59,712 nt of DNA, from positions 458,546-518,257 of the forward strand of contig MNCI01034278.1 in assembly GCA_015680685.1 (NCBI GenBank), read 5' to 3'. Each line of letters opens with the position of its first letter. The first letter of the stretch is position 1. Positions 46,691 to 56,935 of the stretch are shown one piece after another. The notes beneath the pieces were generated by a model. That model was not told where the DNA came from and made no database searches. It saw nothing but the letters and a program-made list of their open reading frames with translations. The translations under genes and the position numbers were made by a program. Origin of the DNA: Gnetum montanum (taxonomy: Eukaryota > Streptophyta > Gnetopsida > Gnetales > Gnetaceae).

Positions 46691-47564
46691 TGATAAAGTC
46701 AATTTTTGTTGCACTGTGATATCGTATCTACTATATCATAGTAACGATGTTGTAGATATGATGTCATAACCTATACTACATCATCATTGATGAGATGTCT
46801 CGAGATGTGTATAGCCCTACAAATACTAGCACTTAGGTGCATAATCCATAACTTTTCATTCCAAGTCTTAGGAAAACTATTGTAGTTTTATTTTGGAGTT
46901 GTAATGAGAGTGAATGCCTATAGTGTGATGTTTGGCAGTTGTTGAAATCTTTATACAAGTGAATTATACTTGGAAGCAGTTTATGATAGCAATAAAGATC
47001 GAGATTGCTTTCCATCATTGCAGCATTCCCTTAGTTTCATTTGTTTAGTTAGCATAAATTTTAATGTTTTCTTAGTTAATCATTTACATTCCAAGCACTT
47101 TATTTTACATGTCATTAGTAAGTGGAATGGATATGATCAATTTCAAGCGCTAAGTGTAGTTATCTGGTAACTCAGTAGTGGCATTGCTTGAATCACTCAA
47201 TAGTAATACTGCTTGGTAATCCTAGTGATAACTACATGAATCCAAGGCTTGTACGGTAGACCAAGATTGGATATCCATCGCAATAGACTAAGTTGGATTT
47301 ATGCATTAATTAGACTTAGACTTTTATCTTCAACTATGTTTATCTTTGTGAGTATTAAGAGCCTACAACATTAGTTAACCATACGCATCATTAAGAGCTA
47401 AGCCATACACTTGAACTTTACTAGCTCAAAGCGAGAAGACAACGATCACGAACTTAACATCAATTACTAGCATAATTACATTATCCATTCGTAGATTACA
47501 ATTTGACCACGCGTGAACACTCGTGACTTGTATGGTAGAGTGTTGGATGCTTCATTGCTCATCA
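46691..47564 (+). repeat. 3' LTR of element B
   Basis: Preceded by tcgtggggata. Starts TGATAAAGTC and ends CTCATCA. Same dyads (ATCGTATCTACTATATCAT), a TATA region worn to tacaaata, and AATAAAGATCGAG as in the 5' copy. Flank taagg. Confidence 0.87.
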
Positions 47565-48757
47565 TAAGGTTTAATTTTTATTTTGGAAATTATAAAGACA
47601 ATAAGGTAGTAAAGGTTATGCACTTATTTTTGTTGAAACCTTCTTCTTGAATTGCTGCACAGTCTATATATATATATTGCTGATATCTTAAATTTGGATT
47701 ATCATCTTTTTACGAAATTTGTGTGTGTAGATTTGCCTTGGAATGCTTTGACGTTTAGAATGAAAAACTTAGTGTTTCTTTCTTGATATTAATGGTAGAT
47801 CAAATAAAACTTATAGGAGACCTTTGAGTTTTTGAACTATAAGACCTTGATGGCATATACCTAAATAAATGAGTTTGAATTGCTAATAAAAGAGCTTGAT
47901 GACTTACATAACCTATTGAGAATGAATAATGAATGGAGGTAATCTCCAAGCTAAAAGAAGAAATAATGTTGTAAACAACTTTGATGACAATGTAGACTGT
48001 TAATGGTATGAGAACAAGATTTCGATGAAATATGAACTATTGGGAGAGTAGAGAGTTTTGGAGGAATTTGTAACAAGAACTTTATTGCTTAAAAGCAATT
48101 TATTTCATTCATGTATGACCTTACAATTTATAGGAAATGATTGGGGCTACACTTGGAGAACTTTGAAAGTCATTCTCTATAGTGAAAATAAAGATATTTA
48201 TACAAAATAAAGATAAGTTTAGGTAAAAATAGTTTACATCCACCCATCAACTCAAAAACATAAATAAAAATAGGTTAACTTTGTATACATTTATCTTCAT
48301 GTAAGTAGAGCATTGTACACTACTTCTAACAACTATGAAGAAGTTGCAATAAATTAAAGACATGAATGTTACTTTTTATGGCCAACTATGCCACGTTGCA
48401 TTTATCTCAAAACAATTGCTCAACATTTACCATAGTGTCGCGTAGATGGATAATGAAACTCAACAAAATAGAATCTAGCGATTCCCAATTTACGTTTCTT
48501 TCGTAGACCAGGTTAAGTTCAACTATTCTCATTGAGAGAAGAAGAGCCCATTTTCCACATAATTATAAAAAAATTAGAATCCAACGTTTCGCTATTCTGT
48601 CATCATCGTCCTCATCCTGGCCTTGTGCTAACGTTTTGCGATTAACGAGTTGAATTCAATATCTTCAAGAGCCAGTTTGCCACTTCTATAAATATCTGCT
48701 AGGAGTTGGATAGCAAGTATTTGCCCTGCGGGAGCTGCAGAGTTGCTTTGCTGCATC
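47565..48757. other. Upstream region of the glutaredoxin gene
   Basis: A/T-rich with no frames of note. A TATA-like ataattataaaaaaatt lies at about 48560-48576, some 185 bp before the ATG, and could serve the gene. A (TA)n run is at about 47665-47677. No transposon ends are visible after 47569. Confidence 0.4.
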
Positions 48758-50150
48758 ATGGGTTCGGCTGCAAATGTTTGTGGGTATGCTGCACAATTAA
48801 GGTCCCTGGAGCTATCTTCTTTTTCCTCTTCTTCATCAGCCCGAGCTCGCGTTTTATGCCTGTCACGTGCACAGCAACGGTCATGGCCGAAAGCCAGTTT
48901 CGGTCTCAGAAAATGCTCAAGAAATGTTGGCCTGAGAGTGGTCTGTTCTTCAGGAGAAATGAAAAAAATTTCAGAGACACAGGCATTAGCACTGACCGAG
49001 AACCCCAGGAGACTTGCAGAGAAGCTTCCAGCAGCTACGGGAGTATATGCCATGCTTGACAAGAATGGTGAGGTTCAGTTCATCGGCCTTTCCAGAAGGA
49101 TATCTGAGTCCGTTCTGGGTCATATCCGGGATGTTCCAGAGCTCTGTGGATCAGTCAAGGTAGGGTTTTTTAATTCATGTCAGTAATGAGTAGAGAATGT
49201 TCTGATTTTTCCCGCATTGCTGGTCATTTTCTCAGAAATTTTGGTTTCATGGGTTTCTGGTAGGACATGCACTTGGTAATTTCGAAGTTTTAATTAAGCT
49301 GGAATCGGCAATCTTTAATTTGTTAGCATATTGGTTTTTGTTACTATCATGGTCAGACAATAGCCATGCAAATCATATAATTTTCTTAAAATTGTTTTTG
49401 AACAAAAAGAAAAAGCTTTATCAAATAGGTGCATTCTGATTTGTGTGTAGATATCTCTTTTGTTTTTTCTAAAGTAAATTCTTGTTTGGTTTCCTTCAAA
49501 GCAGAGAAAGTTTTGACACTTCTTCTATAACGTTGTTGACCTAGTTTTTGCTAGTGGGTACTAACAATATGTTGGGTGGAAGACGTTTTTATTTTTTTGT
49601 CTAATAAAAGGTCATTTGGAATCTCTCTTGCAATATTGTCATTTTACAGATTGCTCTGGTTGATGCACAAGATCGGGCTACTTTGACTGAAGCATGGAAA
49701 ACATGGATGGAGGAACACATTAAAGCCGGTGGTAAAGTACCTGTTGGTAACCAATCTGGAAATACAACGTGGGTAAGAAGGCCCAGACAGGCTAAGGCTG
49801 ATCTCCGGCTTACCCCTGGCCAGCATGTGCAATTGACTGTGAGTTTGCAAGAGTTGATAGACAAATTAGTGAAAGAAAATAAGGTAGTAGCCTTCATCAA
49901 GGGTTCCAGGACAGCTCCACAGTGTGGATTTTCTCATAGAGTCTTGACTATATTGAATGATCTGGGAGTGGATTATGAGTCTGTCAATGTTTTAGATGAG
50001 GAGCACAACCCTGGTTTGAGGGAAGCTTTAAAAGTATACAGTGGCTGGCCTACATTTCCCCAAATCTTTGTGAGTGGAGATTTGGTAGGAGGAGCTGACA
50101 TCATAACTGAAATGGCAGAGAAAGGAGAGCTTCAGAAATTATTAAGCTGA
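48758..50150 (+). CDS. GRXS16: GRXS16-type GIY-YIG/monothiol glutaredoxin (CGFS form)
   Basis: Two exons: 48758-49159 (134 codons, donor AAG/GTAGGG) and 49650-50150 (166 codons plus TGA, acceptor ttttacag), joined in phase 0 to give 300 residues, close to known plant GrxS16. Residues 1-62 are Ser/Arg-rich and look like a plastid transit peptide. GVYAML (95) and QFIGLSRR (107) are the start of the GIY-YIG-like domain, which continues into exon 2. The glutaredoxin domain follows, with K218, CGFS at 226-229, WPTFPQIF at 267 and GGAD at 281. CGFS glutaredoxins bind a glutathione-ligated 2Fe-2S cluster, and GrxS16 is a plastid protein. The ATG at 48758 is the first in frame and has G at +4. An alternative last exon lies downstream (51242-51754). 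Confidence 0.93.
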
Positions 50151-51241
50151 GAAATAGAGAAGTCATAACTTTCATTTGCACTAAATGTGGAATAGAAGCT
50201 GTCAAATATTTGAACTTTCTTGGAAGTTCATAATCCTAAGATATTGTTCGAGATCAAGCAGTTCAAGTAGGATTAAGGAATGTGCAAACTATACATGATC
50301 CTCCGTAATATGTTCAGTATAAGGTTTAAGGCGAGATAATTCGTTACTACTGCAGAGGTAGTTTAGACAGTGCATAAAATTTCTTATTTGGACCTGTTCA
50401 GCTTAGACTATATTTGTTGGGGATATATTCGTATCGCCTAATCATGCAGTGAGTGTGTTACATGTTTGTGCGATGCCCTTCGATGACACATAATAGACAT
50501 TTACGTATCTTTTCTTCCCCTTATGCATGCCTAGCATAAGGTAAGAAGTTTTCTTATGTATTTTATTATTTAAACCTCTCTGCAACAAGAATTTTCAGAG
50601 CTGACAATTTAATTATTTAAGCATGTTTCATTGTCATCATTTGTGAAGAGAAGACTTAAAACTAGTGTGGTTTCATGTTGCGAGGAACAAAGAATTTATT
50701 CTTTTTCTTTTGTTTCCTTTATTTTTTAAAAAAAGAATTATCATGTTTATTGATGGATGGGACAAGAATGGTATCAACTCACAGCGTGTCTGTGTTTTTT
50801 CTCCCAAAAATTTCGGTATATTCAGTAACTTGAAGTTTTAAAAGCCTTCTACTTCGACACACCAAAGAGTCAAACAGGCGTATATTACAGATTTGGGTAT
50901 ATACCAGTGTAATCAAATGATTCAAATTAACGTCTGAAGCTGTAATAATATTGTTCTCTAGTCTGAAAATGAAATGAAAAATAAAAGTACATCTCATGGT
51001 AGTGTCAAGTTTTTATGTACCCATTCATCATTCCTTGCAATTGGCACATAAAAGTCAGTAGTTTTCATCAAGAACGAGCTTGAATTATGAAAGAAAAGCA
51101 TCATTTTTATACATGTCCTATTATGAACGTGGTTTTCACCTTTTGCCTTCCTTTTTGATTTCTCTTGAAAATCTGTTACTCAAGCTCTGTCCTAGCGTTG
51201 CTCTAACATGAAGGTTCATGAAATGCTCACTGGCAATGCAG
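50151..51241 (+). other. 3' UTR of exon 2a and interval to exon 2b
   Basis: No coding frame and no second copy of exon 1 are visible. The first few hundred bases are probably 3' UTR of the CGFS form. For the exon-2b form the whole stretch would be intron (49160-51241, 2082 bp). The 3' end has a pyrimidine-rich run (about 51137-51200), a branch-like CTCTAAC (51201-51207) and the acceptor gcaatgcag (AG at 51240-51241). Confidence 0.55.
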
Positions 51242-51754
51242 ATTGCAGTGGTGAACAGTCCAAGGAAGAGGGAAGTGTATGAAGCCTGGAGTGCATGGAT
51301 GCATGAGTTCATGGAAAGAGCATGTAGAATTCCCCATGGCAATGAAGCAGGGGATCCCACTTGGTCTGTCAAGGAGATCCCTGAGAAGCAAGACCTCCGG
51401 CTGAGGGAGGAACCTTTCATGTACTTTGATGCACCTGTACAAGAGTTGATAAATAGACTCTCCCAACAACATGAGGCCCTGGCCTTCATTAGAGGTTCTA
51501 GAAATGCTCCCATGTGTGCTGAATCCATAAATGTGTTGCATATTTTTCGTGAGCAGATGATAGATTGTGAAACAGTGGATGTTTTTGACGATGATCACAA
51601 CCGTGGCTTGAGAAAAGCCTTAAAGGCTTACACTGGTTATCCCTCTTTCCCACAAATATTCTTGCAGGGCAAATTCGTTGGTGGTGTGGATGTCTTGGAA
51701 CAAATGGCAGAGAAAGGTCAACTTTATGAAATTTTTCACAAAGAGCAACCTTAA
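51242..51754 (+). CDS. Alternative last exon 2b: glutaredoxin domain with CAES site
   Basis: Open for 170 codons plus TAA, with an AG acceptor at 51240-51241 and the same phase as exon 2a. It aligns with 2a gap-free over 166 residues (about 70 identities by hand count, near 42%). Joined to exon 1 it would give 304 residues. Retained: the active-site Cys (226), Ser229, GSR, FPQIF with the cis-Pro, GGxD, AEKG. Changed: K218 to Arg, G227 to Ala, F228 to Glu (CGFS becomes CAES), W267 to Tyr. The absence of stops and the conserved core point to selection. It could instead be a separate gene starting at the in-frame ATG 51218, or a recent relic. No own promoter or first exon is visible. Confidence 0.78.
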   Translation: MAVVNSPRKREVYEAWSAWMHEFMERACRIPHGNEAGDPTWSVKEIPEKQDLRLREEPFMYFDAPVQELINRLSQQHEALAFIRGSRNAPMCAESINVLHIFREQMIDCETVDVFDDDHNRGLRKALKAYTGYPSFPQIFLQGKFVGGVDVLEQMAEKGQLYEIFHKEQP

Positions 51755-52439
51755 TACAATCTTTTGTGGTTACACTTGCCTTTCTTGGTCTTTTCATTTG
51801 TGCATTTTCCAGGACCCATTTGTTCAAACCCTGCCCATCTTATACATTCCACTGCACGTCCCCACGACTCGCAGAATTTAGTCTTCAAGTTTTCGACGGT
51901 TGTTAAACGTGGGTCTTATTTTATAATTAAGTAGAATATGGATGAGAATGTATTATTTTGATGTTGTATTAGTAACGGTGTGTTTTCTTGATGCTTCTTA
52001 GAACACAAAAGTCCATGGCATGTTTGAAAAGAATTTAAAAGTTTGTTATTACCAAAGGATGAAGGGAAAACCACGGCTTCAGTGTCTCTCGTACCATTTG
52101 GTTGCGCGTCTGCACAGACATCCAGGCCGATTCTGTTGTTGGGGGGTTTAAGGTCTTTTCTGGTAGCTTTTTAGAGAATCGTCTTTTGGCAACTCCAACA
52201 ATTCAGGAGTGAAAATGGTGGTGATAAACTCAAGCAAAATTCAGGTATACAAGATATGTTGTTAAGTCGTCATTCATTTCCGGTTTGCTTAATTGACCTG
52301 CTGCATGCGTTATATAAAATTCCGTAGGCTTCCGGAGTCCTGCTTATACAAAATATAATAGGTATCACGCGATGAACTCGTAACAGGTTGGTAGCAGCAA
52401 TTCACTTGTACACCTAACAGAGATATTGCTTGATAACTA
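51755..52439. other. Downstream flank of the glutaredoxin locus
   Basis: Probable 3' UTR followed by sequence with no credible frame. No canonical AATAAA is obvious close to the stop codon. Confidence 0.35.
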
Positions 52440-52740
52440 GCAGAGATATTTCTCGGTAATTAGTAGTTGATGCGAATGTTTAGGATTTTGATGGCAAGTT
52501 AGAGAGGGACACTATTGTGCTTAAGCTAATTTAGAATTTCGTTTCATGTTTAGTTAATTAGTTATTAAATATTATTTTTTATGTTTTCACTTAGTGCAAT
52601 CATGACCATAATAATATCAATTATCATATGCCTCATCTAGGCTAATCATACAAACATACAGGCCATTACTAGTTTTCATTGGGAAGATAATGATATACAA
52701 TCAGGGTTAACAAGTAGTCTAAGCCATTTTACCTTGCATA
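52440..52740 (+). repeat. Decayed Athila-like LTR fragment
   Basis: The order gttgatgcgaatgtttagga, ttagttaattagttattaaa, catatgcctcatctaggcta and ttgggaagataatgat parallels the 3' half of the D and F LTRs (genatgc-ttaggatt, ttagttaattaaat, catacacctca, gggaagataac). Promoter half and terminal CTCATCA are not recognisable. Confidence 0.5.
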
Positions 52741-53325
52741 AGAAGTCTTAAAAAAAAATTTAGCAAGAGAAGGGCATTTTCAAAAACTCCTTGTCATCAA
52801 GGGTATCATATTTCTTCTATGCCATAAAAGGTGCAATAATCATAATAATTAACATATATTTATGCAATGTTATGTTGATGTGTTGTTGATTGAATTTAGT
52901 ACATGGTGCTAGCAATGTTGATAAAATTTGGGGCATAGTGCTAATGCAAAGGATTGAATTGATGTTTGTGTTGTATCATAATAACTATAAATAGCTATTT
53001 TTATTATAAACTTGTTTTTTCTCACTTTATTTGTTTGTTTGAGTGAGTATATATTTTGTTGTTGTTGTTGTTTTGGTTGGAGTTAAAGGTTCGGGAGACA
53101 TGACAAGTGGGTACTTTTGACATAGCAACCTTGTTGTTTAGAGTTTTGACATGAAGATAATGTTAAGTGCATACATTCCCCTATAATATACATCAAGTGT
53201 ATCTTGTGTACGGGGTTTATTGCTACCTTTACACGTAACCTGCATCAAGGATATCTTATGTGTTTTATTCAACTACCTTCATTTTAAGAGTACTCTTCTA
53301 ATGGTTCTTGCACTAGGGTTTCTTT
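52741..53325. other. Unassigned AT-rich sequence
   Basis: No credible coding frame. A short (TTG)n tract lies at about 53057-53072. Confidence 0.4.
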
Positions 53326-53712
53326 TTTAAGAGTGCTCTTCTGTTGTTGTTTCTTTCTACTTTTGGTTCATTACATGATACTACTTTTAACGACCGTTGA
53401 TTAACATGGCCAAATTTATTTTTTTTTGTACTTTTTTTTTGCAGAAAAGAGCAAAACAATGGATTCATCACTTCATGCCTTCAAATTTGATATGGATTTA
53501 TTTTATTTTATTTATTTCTTTCCTACACTAGGGTTTTAATTTCAAAAGTACTCTTCTATTGGTCCTTTTTACTTTTGTTGTAGTAGGATCTTGTTACACA
53601 ATGCTACTTTAAGAACCTTTAATTATCTTGTCCAAATTATATTTTCTTGTACTTTCTTTGCTTTAAAAAACAAAACAATATATTCATTACTTCATGCCTT
53701 CAAATTTGATCT
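53326..53712 (+). repeat. Direct duplication of about 200 bp
   Basis: Two degenerate copies (about 53326-53490 and 53546-53712) share ctcttct, ctacttt, ggccaaatt/gtccaaatt, the exact block acttcatgccttcaaatttg and neighbouring T-rich sequence. Period about 220 bp. Confidence 0.6.
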
Positions 53713-53729
53713 AGGAACCTTTACGCTTT

Positions 53730-54680
53730 TCACTTTTCATCATCAAGTCATCAATTTATCAATATTCATCAATATCATTCATCATTATTTACTCAATCTT
53801 GGAAGTTGAACAATCAAAATTAGGGGCATTCACTATTTTGATCATATCTTATTCATTTTGAAATATTTTGTAGTGATTCCAGATTTATTTGAAAGTTAGA
53901 ACAAGTGGCTATGTTCAGTTAGAATTTCATCTCAATATCTATTGCAATTTGCAAGATATTTGCTTCACAATTTGGCTAATTTTATGTCCCAAAATTTTAC
54001 TAGAATGAATAACAGTCAATGATTGGATCATTTCTTTCTCATCTCACAACAATTTGATATGATTTTAGATTTGTTTGAAATCTCTAATACCAAATGAAGG
54101 AATTTTAGGTAGCAAAAGAATTACTTGATTATCTTGACTTCATAATGAATTAGCTAATAAACTTTTTATTTTTAGAAAGCTTAGGAATTTGTCTCCGATT
54201 TGGAAAAAGGAAATATTATAAAAGATATTCGGAAGTTGAAGTTATATTATGTTCTCTCCAATCTATCAAAAATTGTGGTAATTTTAGTAATGCAACTTTG
54301 AGAGATGATAACTCAAAAGTTGTTAAGTTTCAAATAAATGTGAAATCACATCAAATCATTGTGAGATGAGGGAGAAATGATTCAATCATTGATCGTCATT
54401 CATTCTGGTAAAATTTCAGGACTTAAAAAATCTTCCAAATCTTAGATCAAATATCTTGCAAATTGTGAAAGATGCTGAAATGAGATTTTAACTACACTTG
54501 GCCACCTGTTCTAGCTTTCAAATAAATCTAGAATCATTGAAAAATATTGCAAAATGATGAAGATATGATTGAAATAGAGAATGCCCCCAATTTTGACTAT
54601 TCAACATTCAAAATTAAGAAAACAATGATAATGATGTTGATGAATTGATAATTAAATCATCAAATTCTTGCTAAAATTGC
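53730..54680. repeat. Large inverted repeat (arms about 350 bp)
   Basis: The left arm (about 53730-54100) and right arm (about 54325-54680) match in inverse orientation at roughly four bases in five. Examples are tttgcaagatatttg against caaatatcttgcaaa and agatttatttgaaag against ctttcaaataaatct. A spacer of about 220 bp lies between. No coding content. Consistent with an old foldback or MITE-like element or a pair of inverted repeats. Confidence 0.7.
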
Positions 54681-55077
54681 ATTGATAATTCTATGATACA
54701 AATTTCTAAGAGATGCCTTGAATATATATTTGTGACAAGTGAGGCAATGTTTACTAAAAATAATACGATATAGTCCCAATGTCAAAATAACCTTAAAGTT
54801 ATATATATATATATGGATTGGGACTAAAATAACATTACAACTATTCATCAATCTGAAATTTCCTATATTTTATTAAAATAAAATCCTATTATATAATGAA
54901 AACAAAAATTATTGTCCTCTACTAAAAAGAACCGACAATCCCTTAGAGTGGAAGGTAGTCTTCATTCTTCATTTTTACTTTCTTCTTTCTTTGTCTTGTT
55001 CTGAATTCCTATAAATTCATTGAGGTACTTGATTCTATGAGACAAGATTTTTGTTAGTAACTTGGCAAGTTGCTCTT
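54681..55077. other. Unassigned AT-rich sequence
   Basis: A (TA)n run occurs at about 54800-54812. No recognised gene. Confidence 0.4.
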
Positions 55078-55333
55078 TTGAACTTTGATATGGGTCTCAT
55101 TTCTCTTGCTGTTTGAAAAAAATCACTTGCCCTAAACTTTGTCTCATCAATTATAACATCTCTTGAAACATATCATTTCTTGGTTATGATTCTCATAGCA
55201 ATTAATCTAGGTACTACGACCTAATGAATCAAAAATGACATGTTTCAAGAGATGTTATATTTGATGAGACAAAGTTCTATACAAGTGACTTTTTCAAATA
55301 GCAAGAGAAATTAGATACATATCAAAGTTCAAA
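55078..55333. repeat. Head-to-head copies of copia sequence
   Basis: The segment 55078-55185 is an inverted copy of 55223-55333: both contain tttgtctcatcaa, tataacatctcttgaaaca and tttctcttgct in opposite orientation. The right copy is in frame with copia pol (SRDVIFDE-type block). The left is a minus-strand duplicate. Confidence 0.65.
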
Positions 55334-55804
55334 ACCTTGGGTACAAAGAGACCATCATCACACTCAAATGCTAGACACAAATTTTAAAAGAAGAATTACA
55401 AGATCTCACAATATTACAAATATGGCATATTCAATAGTCTCAAGTGAACCAACCAATGTCAATGAAGCCATGAAATTAAATGTTTCGAAAGAAGCCATGG
55501 ACAAAGGGTAGAATGCCGTCCTAAGAAATAACACATGGGAATTAGTGGACAAACCAAAAGATAAAAAGGTTATTTATTGTAAGTGGTTGTATAAAACAAA
55601 GTACAATGAAAAAAGAGAAGTCGTAACACATAAAGCAAGACTTGTGGTAAGAGCATTCAAATAAAAGAAATACATTGACTCTAAAGAAATCGTTACTTCA
55701 ATGGCTAGATTTAAAATGCTCAAGGTCATTTTCCTCATAGCAACATATAAAGATCTAAAGGTTTAACAAATAGATGACAAATCATAGTTTCTAAATGGAT
55801 ACAT
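55215..55804 (+). pseudogene. Ty1/copia pol fragment (integrase end and RT start)
   Basis: Translation yields a VSRDVIFDETKFY block, then SSEPTNVNEAMKLNVSKEAM, NAVLRNNTWELVDKPKDKKV, YCKWLYKTKYNEKREVVTHK and ARLVVRAFK, the canonical start of copia RT. It ends at FLNGYI, where element F begins (55805). Several stops (for example 55511, 55662, 55768). Confidence 0.85.
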
Positions 55805-56702
55805 TGATGAGTGGTGGGTATCCCCTACAACCAACCATACAAATTACAAGCGTGCACTAGCGATCTGGTCAAATTCCATAGACTTAGTTTCCCAAGTGGC
55901 CAATACTTCTAAATGCTAAATCATGGAGTTGCAAGGTCATTATCTTTCTAATCCACACTTGTGTCTAACTGTACATATGGTTAAGTGTGGTTAAGACATA
56001 AAATATGTATTTTTATAAATTTTTAATGATTTTTATCCTAATAACTAGATGATTAAATAAGGATGTAATAATTAGATTAATTAACTAATTGATTGTTTCA
56101 TTAACTATCTATCCTAACATGGAGTATTTGTTTCCATATACCTTACACATCATGAACTAGTATTAACACTACTAGATTACCAAGTGGTTATTATTGGGTG
56201 TACCAAATATCTACACTTGGGATTACCAAGCATTAATACTTTATGCTTGAAATGGTCGTACTCATGTGTTTATGATTAATTTCATTAATTATTATAGAAC
56301 ACATGTGTAAAGTGCATAGAAAGCAAAATGCTAAATAGAAACAGTAAACTAGTGTAAGTGTTGTAATGGATGTAGAAAATATCGATTTTATTGACAATAA
56401 TGCAAATGTGTCCAAGTACATGAGCACTCAAATAAAACTCTGTACAAATCTCATATATCCACACTGCAGATACTCAGAGGGAAAATATTCTAACTCTAGA
56501 GAAAGAAACTACAAGAGTTGGCTAACTTTATGACTAAGAAGGTGCCATAAATGTGAGAGGTGAGTGCATTTATATAGGCATTAACCACATCGATGTGTAT
56601 GTATCTGCATCAACGCATCCTAGCATGTATCAATGGAGATATGTCAATGGGACTATGTTGATAGGCATACATTAACACAACCTTCTTATTGACTATTCAT
56701 CA
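55805..56702 (-). repeat. 3' LTR of element F
   Basis: On the minus strand it runs from TGATGAATAG (56702) to CTCATCA (55805). U3 has ATCGATGT-type dyads (about 56586-56680) before a TATA box (tatataaa, about 56573). GGTAATCCCAAGTG/GGTAATCTAGTAG units lie at about 56170-56225. Confidence 0.85.
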
Positions 56703-56935
56703 TACCCCCACGACTGACTAAAATCTCATCCTCGAGTGAACAAAAGTGGGATCAAGTTTCTTACAAAATTGAAAAGTATGAAATTTATTAATAGAAAGAC
56801 AAACTAACAAACTCTATCTATCTTTGAGTGCTAGATTGTACATTATTACAAAAATGAGTGTCCATTATAACAAAATTGAACACCTTACAAAATTTTAGCA
56901 TGTGCTTAAAAAATAGCCAAAGATGTGATGAATTC

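Larger units (their letters stand above)
9802..47564 (+). mobile_element. Athila-like element B (outer element of the nest)
   Basis: The 5' LTR 9802-10670 and 3' LTR 46691-47564 belong to the same family (start TGATAAAGT; same TATA, poly(A) and U5 blocks). Flanks are taaag and taagg, a probable 5-bp duplication with one change. Removing C (12404-22739), E (26659-45675) and one target copy of each leaves 8400 bp: LTR, primer site, gag, protease, a non-coding post-pol region, an internal promoter-like block, an intron, a shortened ORF3, the polypurine tract and the LTR. RT, RNase H and integrase are missing. The gag frame resumes directly after C and the ORF3 intron resumes after E, which confirms the nesting. 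Confidence 0.85.

Noticed and set aside
51242-51754. Exon 2b as a simple pseudogene
   Set aside because: It has 170 codons without stop or frameshift, a gap-free alignment to exon 2a, a preserved phase and a preserved core fold. Transcription is still unproven.
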